DNA of 41,658 bases from assembly GCA_015060205.1 (NCBI GenBank), contig SUYY01000019.1, forward strand, positions 1 through 41,658, written 5' to 3'. The number at the start of each line of letters is the position of its first letter. Positions within the stretch are counted from its first letter, which is position 1. Shown here one piece after another: positions 1 through 7,666 of this stretch. This DNA comes from Bacteroidales bacterium (GTDB taxonomy: Bacteria > Bacteroidota > Bacteroidia > Bacteroidales > UBA932). The notes below the pieces were generated by a model. The model saw only the letters and a program-made list of their open reading frames with translations. It searched no databases and was not told where the DNA came from. Both the position numbers and the translations under genes were made by a program.

Positions 1-245
1 GCGTCGTGACGGAAAACGGCGCCATTTTCCGGAATCCGTGCCACGACGCAAGAGTATAAGCCAAAACTCCTGCGTCGTGACACATACAGTTCCACCTGCT
101 ACGTTTTTGTCACGAAACCGTCCCAGATACCCTCGGATTGAATGGTACCGGTAACGTTATCATTGCAAAACCGTTACAGGTGCCTTGGGAAAATGATATC
201 GCGAACACCGTTGCCGGAATATACGAACTCCGGCAACTACAGTTC
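1..245. repeat. Hairpin-array repeat element, copy 1 (left part cut by window edge)
   Basis: This stretch has no credible gene and matches, in the same orientation, 40573-40810 and (in part) 41391-41530. It is a row of inverted repeats. Hairpin B is a 20-nt near-palindrome at 11-30. Hairpin C has arms 42-55 and 66-79 (CACGACGCA and GAGT pairing with ACTC and TGCGTCGTG, one mismatch). A mini-stem pairs 102-104 with 112-114. Hairpin D has arms 144-156 and 172-184. Hairpin E has arms 210-218 and 229-237 (GTTGCCGGA with TCCGGCAAC, perfect). The window starts inside the right arm of the hairpin called A in the other copies. Homology to copy 2 ends at about 245, shortly before the end of sppA. Mobility and function are unknown; a REP/REPIN-like or other structured non-coding element is an inference. 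Confidence 0.85.
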
Positions 246-288
246 AGAAACCGCTTTAGGTTCAGGTCGTTGCCCCGATAGTTGTGAC

Positions 289-2076
289 TTATCGGATGAT
301 AATCTCATATGGAAGGCGGGCGTAGACCTTGCCGGTCTCGGAGGAGTTCCAGGTGCCGAATGCTTCACCGACGGATTTGAATGGGGTGCCGGCGAGAATG
401 TTCTGCTCTTTCGGTCCTTCCAGACTCTCGAGAAGGAGTTCGATGCTTGTCATCGGTTTTGGATATCCGGCAACGGTGACTTCTTCCACAGAGTTCACTC
501 CTTCTATAGACAGGGCTGCCCATGTGATTGCGTCCTCGATTGTTCCGATCTGGTCGACAAGTCCGATACCCAGAGCCTCTGCTCCTGTCCATACACGTCC
601 CTGTGCTATCTCATCCACTCTGGCAATGCTCATGTCGCGTCCCTCCGCAACAATGCCTGTGAATCTGTCATATATCTTTTCAACAGATGCCTGCATATAT
701 GAAATCTCTGCATCTGTAAGCGGACGCATCATTCCGTACATATCGGAATGCCTGTTGGAGTTGACCGGGGTGATGTTTACGTGGAGTTTGTCCTCGGCTG
801 TCCCGCTGAAGTCAGGAATCATGCTGAACACACCTATAGAACCGGTGAGTGTGGTCTCGTTTGTGTATATCTCGTCACAGCATGCAGAAATCCAATATCC
901 GCCGGATGCGGCGTAGTTACCATAGGAAGCCACCACAGGCATCCTTTCCTGAAGAAGAGCGAGTTCTGTCTTGATCTTTTCAGATGCGAGCACGCTTCCT
1001 CCCGGTGAATTTACTCGAAGTACGGCAGCCTTTACCGTACTGTCTTTCCTTATGTCAGATATGATCTTGGCAAATCTGTCACCAGCGACTATGCTGTTCT
1101 CCTTTGTGTTGCCGTCGATTATATCTCCGTCAGCATAGATCACGGCCACTGTCGCCTTTGGTTTCAGATTGAACGGAGTCCTTAATACGGCATAATCCTG
1201 AAGTGAGATGGATTTTATCTCATCAGGATCTTCTGCTACATACAGGTCTGCAAGTTTTCTCATCAACTGATCCCTTGTGACGAGTTCATCCACAAGGCCT
1301 TTTGCCAGGAAGTCTTCAGGGAAATTGAGTTCCAGGTTGTTAAGCATGGAGTTAAGTCCGGCAACCTCGATATCTCTGGACTGAGCCATCTTTTCTGCCC
1401 AACTCTCCCAGATTGAGCGCACCATTGCTTCGTTCTGTTCCATGTTTTCCCTGCTGGAGGAGTTCCTGACGAACATCTCTCCGGCGGATTTGTACTTTCC
1501 GTGGCGGATCAGTTGGACGTTTATTCCAAGTCTGTCCAGGAGATCCTTGAGGAATATCATCTGTGAAGATGCACCTGTCAGCATGTTCATGCCTCCGTCA
1601 TGGGATGTCATATATATCTTGTCAGATACCGATGCAAGGTAGTATCCTGCATTTGTCGGGTTCTCCATATATGAGACTATGGCTTTGCCGCTCTCCCTGA
1701 AATTCTTCAGTGCGCTTCTGAGTTCCTCTATCTGAGCCATTCCACCCATGACGCCGTCTGGCTTCATGTATATGAACTTTACTGCAGGATCACCCGCTGC
1801 CGCATTGATTGCGTTTATTGCGCTGTATATTCCGATATTGCTGATATCCATTCCGTTACCCTGCAGGGCTGTCAAAGGGTCGACTTCCTGAGTCTGTTCG
1901 GTAAGCATTACCTTTGACATGTCAAGTGTAAGAATTGCAGATTCGGGCATCACCGGCTGATGTTTGCCAAGAGATGCTGCTGCTCCTATTATTCCTCCTA
2001 AAATAATGAGTGATGCAAATCCGAACAGGAGGAGTCCTGTCAGGGTCGCAAGTGTCATCTTGATAAAGTTCTTCAT
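289..2076 (-). CDS. sppA: Signal peptide peptidase SppA, 67K type (protease IV)
   Basis: Membrane-anchored serine protease that degrades cleaved signal peptides and other peptides in the envelope. An N-terminal hydrophobic segment is followed by two tandem ClpP/crotonase-like domains, the layout of long-form SppA. Numbering from an ATG at 2100, the catalytic lysine lies in GKYKSAGE (K204) and the nucleophile in NYAASGGYWI (S399), with the conserved NSPGGSV loop just before it. I place the start at the second in-frame ATG (2076, MKNFIKM). A start at 2100 would add eight polar residues before the membrane segment and leave almost no leader after the promoter at 2120-2152. The length, about 595 residues, is normal. 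The gene is divergent from the cysteine-rich gene at 2230 and its 3' end abuts the hairpin repeat. A small inverted repeat (275-280 with 290-295) overlaps its stop codon but has no T-tract. Confidence 0.95.
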   Translation of the reverse strand: MKNFIKMTLATLTGLLLFGFASLIILGGIIGAAASLGKHQPVMPESAILTLDMSKVMLTEQTQEVDPLTALQGNGMDISNIGIYSAINAINAAAGDPAVKFIYMKPDGVMGGMAQIEELRSALKNFRESGKAIVSYMENPTNAGYYLASVSDKIYMTSHDGGMNMLTGASSQMIFLKDLLDRLGINVQLIRHGKYKSAGEMFVRNSSSRENMEQNEAMVRSIWESWAEKMAQSRDIEVAGLNSMLNNLELNFPEDFLAKGLVDELVTRDQLMRKLADLYVAEDPDEIKSISLQDYAVLRTPFNLKPKATVAVIYADGDIIDGNTKENSIVAGDRFAKIISDIRKDSTVKAAVLRVNSPGGSVLASEKIKTELALLQERMPVVASYGNYAASGGYWISACCDEIYTNETTLTGSIGVFSMIPDFSGTAEDKLHVNITPVNSNRHSDMYGMMRPLTDAEISYMQASVEKIYDRFTGIVAEGRDMSIARVDEIAQGRVWTGAEALGIGLVDQIGTIEDAITWAALSIEGVNSVEEVTVAGYPKPMTSIELLLESLEGPKEQNILAGTPFKSVGEAFGTWNSSETGKVYARLPYEIIIR

Positions 2077-2119
2077 GTCAGATTCGTCTTTTAACTCCAC
2101 AAAAATACAATTTCATCCG

Positions 2120-2152
2120 CAAAAATAGCCTGTTTTTACGATAGATTGCAAA
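2120..2152 (-). promoter_or_regulatory. Bacteroidales-type promoter of sppA
   Basis: On the minus strand TTTG (2152-2149) is followed after 21 nt by TATTTTTG (2127-2120). This matches TTTG-N19-21-TAnnTTTG, the consensus for the primary sigma factor of Bacteroides. Transcription would start near 2113, giving a leader of about 36 nt to the ATG at 2076. Confidence 0.75.
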
Positions 2153-2212
2153 AAACGGGACAATTTAAGTCATTGCAAAAAGAAAGATATGTGGAATTAG
2201 AGAGGATTTTTG

Positions 2213-2220
2213 TAACTTTG
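2213..2220 (+). promoter_or_regulatory. -7 promoter element for the cysteine-rich gene
   Basis: TAACTTTG is a perfect TAnnTTTG match, but no good TTTG box lies upstream at the right distance. The predicted start of transcription (about 2226) is only a few bases before the ATG at 2230, so the message may be nearly leaderless. Confidence 0.55.
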
Positions 2221-2229
2221 CAGGTTGGT

Positions 2230-2697
2230 ATGAAGAATGTTTTCACAAATGTTTCCGCCATCGTGCTGGTATTATGGTACTCGTTGAGTGTCATAGGCTT
2301 TGATGTGCATACGTGTAGCGGAAGCGGGAAAACGTTCATTGCTACTGTAATAAGCGGTACTGCATGCGAAGATATTCATCCGGATCATGACCGGAAAGAA
2401 TGTTCCTGCTGTCATCATAAGGATACCGCTCATAAGCAGGAAGATACCACCTTGTCGACCAAGCCTTGCTGCACAGACGATTGGCAGACAATTGTTTTGA
2501 CGGGCGTCCGCATATCCGAGAAACATTCCGATTATGACGGGTGCTGCTACGGTCATTGTCCCTGCATCATCAGTACTTCCGATGCAGATTTCGTAAACAT
2601 TAAATGCATGTCAGGCCTTCGGGCCTTCTGTAAACCGGATTCCGGCAAGATCTCTTCACGGGATTTCCAGCGGATATATGGTGTCTGGAGAATTTGA
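2230..2697 (+). CDS. Small cysteine/histidine-rich exported protein, HYC_CC_PP-like
   Basis: About 155 residues. An N-terminal hydrophobic segment (MKNVFTNVSAIVLVLWYS...) suggests export or a membrane anchor. It is followed by HTC, CSCCHH, KPCC, CCYGHCPC and scattered histidines. The order His-x-Cys, paired Cys, paired Cys fits the Bacteroidetes family named HYC_CC_PP, here with HTC in place of HYC; this assignment is from memory of the family, not from a search. Such proteins are commonly encoded beside a TonB receptor and an HMA protein, as here, which points to binding of copper or another soft metal. I chose the ATG at 2230 because it begins the signal-like segment and follows the TAACTTTG element; an upstream in-frame ATG at 2146 would lie before the promoter. 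The metal and role are inferred. Confidence 0.7.
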   Translation: MKNVFTNVSAIVLVLWYSLSVIGFDVHTCSGSGKTFIATVISGTACEDIHPDHDRKECSCCHHKDTAHKQEDTTLSTKPCCTDDWQTIVLTGVRISEKHSDYDGCCYGHCPCIISTSDADFVNIKCMSGLRAFCKPDSGKISSRDFQRIYGVWRI

Positions 2698-2807
2698 CGC
2701 TTAAATGCATGATCATCATGCCTTCCGATCGTATGTCTGCACCCGCCAAGGTAGCCGGACATAAAGTGTAATTCTCAGATTTCTAGTTAATTAACGAATA
2801 AAATATC

Positions 2808-4928
2808 ATGAAAAGACTCATATCGGTATTTATATTATTTGCGGCGTGCGTTTCTTCGTATGCCCAGGTGGATACGACGGGAATATATGGTGAAAGAAAG
2901 GACAGTCTCGATGCTGCGGTGTTTGTCTCACAGCAGGCAGGAAACTTTCTTTCAAAAGGCAAGGACCTCAGAACCGAGGTCATTTCTGCCGCCGGACTCT
3001 GCAAGATGGCATGCTGCAACCTTGCTGAAAGTTTTGAGAACTCTGCAAGTGTTACGGTAGGATATTCGGATGCTGTCACAGGAGCACGTCAGATCCGACT
3101 TCTCGGACTTTCGGGTGTATATACCCAGATGCTCGACGAGACACGTCCGGTGATGCGCGGTCTTGCGTCCCCTTTCGGACTGTCTTATGTTCCGGGACAA
3201 TGGCTTGAGAGCATTCAGATTGCCAAAGGCTCGTCTTCAGTCATCAACGGAGTGGAATGCCTTACCGGTCAGATCAATATGGAACATCGCAAGCCTACTG
3301 ACGAGAAGCCGCTTTTCATCAACGCGGCGGTGATGAGCGATACCAAGATGGACTTCAACATAGCATCATCTCTTCAGATGGGATATAAATGGAGTACAGT
3401 CATCCTCGGTCATGTGTCAGGTAATATCGTAGCACATGACATGGACGATGACGACTTTATGGATGAGCCGAAACAGTTGCAGTTCAATCTCTCCAACCGC
3501 TGGCTCTATATGGCAGACAACGGAATGCAGATACGTTTCGGAGTTCGTGCAATCCAGGACAGCAGGCTTGGAGGTCAGATGCTCCCTGAAAACGGAAAGC
3601 ATGTCTTCTACAGCAGGGACAGTTACATATGGAATCCTCTCGAAAAGCCTGCTGATCTTGTAAATCCATGGGGATCCGACATCCTGAACCGTTCGCTCAA
3701 CGGATATCTCAAGGTCGGTGTTCCTCTCAATGAGGAGAATACCCAGAATATGGCTCTGGTCGCTGACTACAATTACCAGGATATGGACTCATATTTCGGT
3801 GCTACCAAATATATAGCAGGACAGCACTCTGCATTGGCAAACCTGCTGTATCAGAATGAGATAAACGAGTCCCACAAGTTCACACTCGGACTTAACGGCG
3901 TTTACGACCGTTACAATGAGGATTTCAGAAGAATCGTCATCGGACAGGATGTGACCGATAATGGCGTGACCGATCTTGCAAGCGCAGGTGTCTTCGGTGA
4001 ATATACATATCACTATGGTGAGACATTGTCTGTAATCGCAGGTATTCGCGGAGACTGGTTCAATCATGTCTCTGACGGAAAATCCAAGTTCCGTGTGTCT
4101 CCAAGACTGACCCTCAAGTATATGCCGATAGATGAAATCGTCATCAGGGCAAACGGCGGACGCGGTCTGCGTTACTCTACACCTCTGGTTGACAATATCG
4201 GAGTATTCTCGACCGGAAAGCAGTTTGAAGGTCAGTACAACGAGCATATTCTTGAAGACGCCTGGACATTCGGCGGCAACATCACATATTACCTTCCTTT
4301 CGGAGCATCGTCGAACACATACCTCAGTGTGGACTATTTCAGGACTCAGTTCACCCAGCAGATGGTGGTTGACTATGAGAGATATGCAAATCAGATAAGT
4401 TTCTATGCTCTCGATGGCAACCGTTCCTTCACAGACAACATCCAGTTGGACTTCTCCGTTGATCCTGTGGAGAGATTCAACATCACTGCAACTTTCCGTT
4501 ACACAAATGCAAAGATAGAACTTGCCGGAAAGGGACTGGTGGAAAAGCCGATGACAAGCCGCTTCAAGGGAGTTCTCAACCTTCAGTATGCAACCAATCT
4601 GAACAAGTGGATATTTGACTTTACCGCATCTCTTAACGGTTCATGCAGGGTATATGACTTCATGAAGGATTTCAAGGATGAGGACGGAAATCTCATGTAC
4701 AAGAACGGTCGCACTCCGATCTATCCTATGCTTTTCGCCCAGGTTACCCGCAGGTTCAAGGGATGGGATGTATATGTAGGTGCGGAGAATCTGACAAACT
4801 TCCGTCAGAAGAATGCAATCATCGGTGCAGACAATCCACGTCAGCCATCTTTCGATGCAAGTTGCATCTGGGGCCCTCTGATGGGTATAAAGGCTCATAT
4901 CGGCTTCCGATTCACCCTTTGGAAATAG
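2808..4928 (+). CDS. TonB-dependent outer-membrane receptor, probable metal (copper-type) uptake
   Basis: The protein has 706 residues. It has a type I signal peptide (MKRLISVFILFAACVSSYAQ, cleavage after about residue 20), a plug domain from about 50 to 170, and a 22-strand-type barrel rich in aromatic residues ending in GFRFTLWK, with the usual terminal aromatic pattern. There is no N-terminal carboxypeptidase-like regulatory domain, so it is not a SusC-type glycan porin. The plug carries C65 and the pair C69-C70 in LCKMACCNLAESF, as I recall for the receptor group found beside HMA proteins in Bacteroidetes. It sits 110 nt after the cysteine-rich gene and 46 nt before the HMA gene, so all three are probably expressed together. 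No clear promoter is visible in 2698-2807. The substrate is inferred from context only. Confidence 0.88.
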   Translation: MKRLISVFILFAACVSSYAQVDTTGIYGERKDSLDAAVFVSQQAGNFLSKGKDLRTEVISAAGLCKMACCNLAESFENSASVTVGYSDAVTGARQIRLLGLSGVYTQMLDETRPVMRGLASPFGLSYVPGQWLESIQIAKGSSSVINGVECLTGQINMEHRKPTDEKPLFINAAVMSDTKMDFNIASSLQMGYKWSTVILGHVSGNIVAHDMDDDDFMDEPKQLQFNLSNRWLYMADNGMQIRFGVRAIQDSRLGGQMLPENGKHVFYSRDSYIWNPLEKPADLVNPWGSDILNRSLNGYLKVGVPLNEENTQNMALVADYNYQDMDSYFGATKYIAGQHSALANLLYQNEINESHKFTLGLNGVYDRYNEDFRRIVIGQDVTDNGVTDLASAGVFGEYTYHYGETLSVIAGIRGDWFNHVSDGKSKFRVSPRLTLKYMPIDEIVIRANGGRGLRYSTPLVDNIGVFSTGKQFEGQYNEHILEDAWTFGGNITYYLPFGASSNTYLSVDYFRTQFTQQMVVDYERYANQISFYALDGNRSFTDNIQLDFSVDPVERFNITATFRYTNAKIELAGKGLVEKPMTSRFKGVLNLQYATNLNKWIFDFTASLNGSCRVYDFMKDFKDEDGNLMYKNGRTPIYPMLFAQVTRRFKGWDVYVGAENLTNFRQKNAIIGADNPRQPSFDASCIWGPLMGIKAHIGFRFTLWK

Positions 4929-4974
4929 CCCTTTACCGAAAACGAACAATTACAATATTTAAATCTACTCACTT

Positions 4975-5334
4975 ATGAAAAGAATCATCATCGCTTTGTG
5001 TATTGCATTTGCTGCATGCTCAGTATCAGCAGGTGCAGCGGAATTGACAGCACCTTCCGCGCAGATATTCAAACAGTCAAAGAAGGCTAAGGCCGAAATC
5101 AAGGAAGTTACATTCACCGCGCACATCCATTGTGCAAGTTGCGTGAAGAAACTCCAGGAGAATATATCATATGAGAAGGGCGTGAAGGGACTTCATATAT
5201 GCATGGAGGACCAGATAATCAACATCAAGTATGATTCGTCCAAGACAAACGAGGAGACTCTCAAGGCTGCGATTGAAAAATTAGGTGTCAAGGTGACCGG
5301 AAAGAGCGAGCACGGACATCAGCATAATCATTAA
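4975..5334 (+). CDS. Exported heavy-metal-associated (HMA) domain protein
   Basis: The protein has 119 residues. An N-terminal signal sequence runs to about residue 22; C15 could instead be a lipobox cysteine, so type I or II processing is open. The HMA ferredoxin-like fold spans about residues 42-110, with the metal site H50-I-H52-C53-A-S-C56 in place of the common MxCxxC and the usual LGVKV end strand. The C-terminal tail is histidine-rich (HGHQHNH). It probably binds Cu(I) or a similar soft metal in the periplasm and passes it to or from the receptor encoded just upstream. The next gene, nfnA, starts 10 nt downstream, so read-through into nfnAB is likely. Confidence 0.88.
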   Translation: MKRIIIALCIAFAACSVSAGAAELTAPSAQIFKQSKKAKAEIKEVTFTAHIHCASCVKKLQENISYEKGVKGLHICMEDQIINIKYDSSKTNEETLKAAIEKLGVKVTGKSEHGHQHNH

Positions 5335-5344
5335 TAGACCGATT

Positions 5345-6208
5345 ATGTATAAAATTCTAACCAAAGACATGCTTACCCCGACCATCTGCAGGATGAAGGT
5401 CGAGGCTAAGCGCCTTGCATCTGCTGCACAACCGGGACAGTTCCTGATTATTCGCGCAGATGAGCAGGGAGAGCGCATCCCGCTCACAATCAGTGATTTC
5501 AACAGGGAGGAAGGCTCGGTGACGATCGTTACACAGCAGATAGGAGCATCCACTTCCGAAATATGTTCATATGAAGCAGGAGATGCTTTTGCGGATGTGG
5601 TCGGACCTCTCGGTATTCCGTCAGACTTTACTGAAATGTCTGAAGAGGAACTGTCAGGAAAGAAGTATGTCTTCATCGCAGGAGGTGTGGGTACAGCACC
5701 GGTATATCCTCAGGTGAAATGGCTCCACGAAAGGGGAGTGGTCGTCGATGTGATAATCGGTGCCAAGACCAAGGACCTTATAATATATAAGGAAGAGATG
5801 CAGGCTGTCTGTGACAACCTCTATATCTGTACCGATGACGGTTCTGAAGGCTTCAAGGGACTTGTCACAGCGATGCTGGAAAAACTTGTGAATGAGGACG
5901 GAAAGACATATGACCAGGCTGTAGCCATCGGTCCTATGATCATGATGAAATTTGCGACTCTGACATGTAAGAAACTTGGACTTCCTGTGATCGTGAGTCT
6001 TAACACGCTTATGGTGGATGGCACAGGAATGTGCGGAGCCTGCCGTGTGACAGTGGGAGGCAAGGTTCGCTTTGCTTGCGTGGAAGGACCGGAGTTTGAC
6101 GGCTATCTCGTTGATTTCGATGAGGCTATGCGTCGTCAGAGAATGTATAATACAGAAGAACATGACGCATCTGAGCATCATGTCTGCAGAATAGGGAGGG
6201 GAAAATAA
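5345..6208 (+). CDS. nfnA: NfnA-type FAD/[2Fe-2S] subunit of NADH-dependent ferredoxin:NADP+ oxidoreductase
   Basis: The protein has 287 residues and belongs to the PyrK/SudB/NfnA family: an N-terminal FAD-binding barrel, an NAD-binding domain (FIAGGVGTAPVYP, residues 110-122), and a C-terminal [2Fe-2S] site at C230, C233 and C245 (MCGACRV ... FAC). The residue five positions before C230 is D225 (MVDGTGMC). From memory, NfnA uses three cysteines and one aspartate here, whereas PyrK has a fourth cysteine, which favours NfnA. There is no pyrD nearby, and the partner gene overlaps by one base (TAATG). With NfnB it would couple NADPH, NADH and ferredoxin in the cytoplasm. A sulfide dehydrogenase-like role is an older annotation for the same family. 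Confidence 0.88.
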   Translation: MYKILTKDMLTPTICRMKVEAKRLASAAQPGQFLIIRADEQGERIPLTISDFNREEGSVTIVTQQIGASTSEICSYEAGDAFADVVGPLGIPSDFTEMSEEELSGKKYVFIAGGVGTAPVYPQVKWLHERGVVVDVIIGAKTKDLIIYKEEMQAVCDNLYICTDDGSEGFKGLVTAMLEKLVNEDGKTYDQAVAIGPMIMMKFATLTCKKLGLPVIVSLNTLMVDGTGMCGACRVTVGGKVRFACVEGPEFDGYLVDFDEAMRRQRMYNTEEHDASEHHVCRIGRGK

Positions 6209-7593
6209 TGGCAAACAAGATTCCAAGAGTGCCTGTCAGAGAACAGGACCCGAAGGTCCGTGCGACGAACTTCGAGGAAGTATGTTACGGATATGACTCT
6301 CAGGAGGCTCAACTCGAGGCTTCCAGGTGTCTTAACTGCAAGAATCCGCGCTGTGTCGGAGCATGTCCTGTAAGCGTGAAGATTCCTCAGTTCATCTCGC
6401 TTGTCGCTTCCGGTGACTTTGCCGGTGCCGCTGCTGTCATTGCAGAGGATTCGTCTCTTCCTGCAGTCTGCGGACGTGTATGTCCTCAGGAGACCCAGTG
6501 CGAAGGAAGTTGTATACTCGGTGTCAAGGGTGAGCCTGTCGCAATCGGAAAACTGGAGCGTTTTGTGGCGGACTGGAACAGGGAAAACGGCGGTGTGAAG
6601 CCTGTCGTCGCTCCTGCAAACGGTCATAAGGTAGCAGTGATAGGCAGTGGTCCTGCAGGATTGGCATGTGCTTCTGACCTCGCAAAACTCGGTTACGATG
6701 TGACTATCTTCGAGGCTCTCCATCGTCCCGGAGGTGTTCTGGAATATGGTATTCCGGAATTCCGTCTTCCAAAGGACAAGGTGGTCGCTGCCGAGATTGC
6801 TTCAGTGCAGGCTCTCGGAGTGAAGATAGAGACAAATGTGATTGCCGGCCGTACTGTTACGATTGACAGTCTTCTTGACAATGAGGGATTTGATGCAGTC
6901 TTCGTAGGCTCTGGCGCAGGTCTTCCACGTTTCATGAATATTCCTGGCGAGCACTTCAACGGTGTGTTCTCGGCAAATGAGTTCCTTACCCGCAACAACC
7001 TCATGAAGGCATACCGCGATGACTATGACACTCCTATCCATGCCGGTAAGAGGGTTGTGGTGGTAGGTGGCGGTAATGTTGCCATGGATGCTGCAAGAAC
7101 TGCGTTGAGACTCGGTGCCGATACGACAATCGTTTATCGCCGTACGGAGAAGGAACTTCCGGCACGCGTGGAGGAGGTTCATCATGCAAAGGAAGAGGGT
7201 GTCAAATTTGCGATGCTCACCAATCCGGTCGAGGTTCTTGGAGATGAGAAAGGCTGGGTAAGGGCTGTGAAGTGTATTCGTATGGAACTTGGCGAACCCG
7301 ATGAAAGCGGACGCCGCAGTCCTGTGGAGATCCCGGGATCAGAGTTTGAAATCGAAACGGATACAGTGATCATGTCACTTGGCACGTCACCTAATCCGCT
7401 CATTGCAAAGACTACGGCAGGTCTCGAGACCACACGTCGCGGATGTCTTGTTGCAGATGAGAACGGTGCTACAACCCGTCCGGGAGTATTTGCCGGCGGT
7501 GATGCAGTCACAGGTGCCGCAACTGTTATTCTTGCGATGGGTGCAGGCCGTAAGGCTGCCGCTGCCATCCATGAATATATTCAGAGCAAGTAA
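6208..7593 (+). CDS. nfnB: NfnB-type NADPH-binding iron-sulfur flavoprotein subunit (gltD/sudA-like)
   Basis: The protein has 461 residues. The N-terminal region holds eight cysteines for two [4Fe-4S] clusters: C41, C44, C49, C53 and C88, C92, C98, C102. An FAD Rossmann motif follows (VAVIGSGPAGLA, about 142-153), then a second dinucleotide motif for NADPH (VVVVGGGNVAMDAARTA, about 283-299) and a C-terminal FAD contact (FAGGDAVTGAATVILA). This is the layout of glutamate synthase small subunits and NfnB. It is assigned to NfnB because it is translationally coupled to nfnA and no large gltB is present. The pair would perform flavin-based electron bifurcation. A strong hairpin terminator follows 14 nt after the stop. 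Confidence 0.88.
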   Translation: MANKIPRVPVREQDPKVRATNFEEVCYGYDSQEAQLEASRCLNCKNPRCVGACPVSVKIPQFISLVASGDFAGAAAVIAEDSSLPAVCGRVCPQETQCEGSCILGVKGEPVAIGKLERFVADWNRENGGVKPVVAPANGHKVAVIGSGPAGLACASDLAKLGYDVTIFEALHRPGGVLEYGIPEFRLPKDKVVAAEIASVQALGVKIETNVIAGRTVTIDSLLDNEGFDAVFVGSGAGLPRFMNIPGEHFNGVFSANEFLTRNNLMKAYRDDYDTPIHAGKRVVVVGGGNVAMDAARTALRLGADTTIVYRRTEKELPARVEEVHHAKEEGVKFAMLTNPVEVLGDEKGWVRAVKCIRMELGEPDESGRRSPVEIPGSEFEIETDTVIMSLGTSPNPLIAKTTAGLETTRRGCLVADENGATTRPGVFAGGDAVTGAATVILAMGAGRKAAAAIHEYIQSK

Positions 7594-7607
7594 GGCATAT
7601 ATACAGT

Positions 7608-7653
7608 GAAACCGCTCGGGATTCCCAATCGCAAAGGAATTCCGAGCGGTTTC
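7608..7653. terminator. Bidirectional hairpin terminator between nfnB and the LolC/E-type gene
   Basis: The arms 7608-7625 and 7636-7653 form an 18-bp stem (GAAACCGCTCGG pairing with CCGAGCGGTTTC, continuing inward with one G-T wobble) and a 10-nt loop. It lies between two convergent genes. The flanking T- and A-tracts are short, so its strength in either direction is inferred. Confidence 0.8.
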
Positions 7654-7666
7654 ATTATACTGATTC

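Noticed and set aside
275..295. Terminator of sppA
   Set aside because: The six-base stem CCGATA/TATCGG overlaps the stop codon but has no following T-tract on the minus strand; too weak to list.
142..702. Plus-strand open frame from the left repeat into sppA
   Set aside because: Begins inside hairpin D of the repeat and continues antisense to sppA; not a gene.
2146..2229. Upstream ATG (2146) for the cysteine-rich gene
   Set aside because: It lies before the -7 element and adds 28 residues before the signal sequence.
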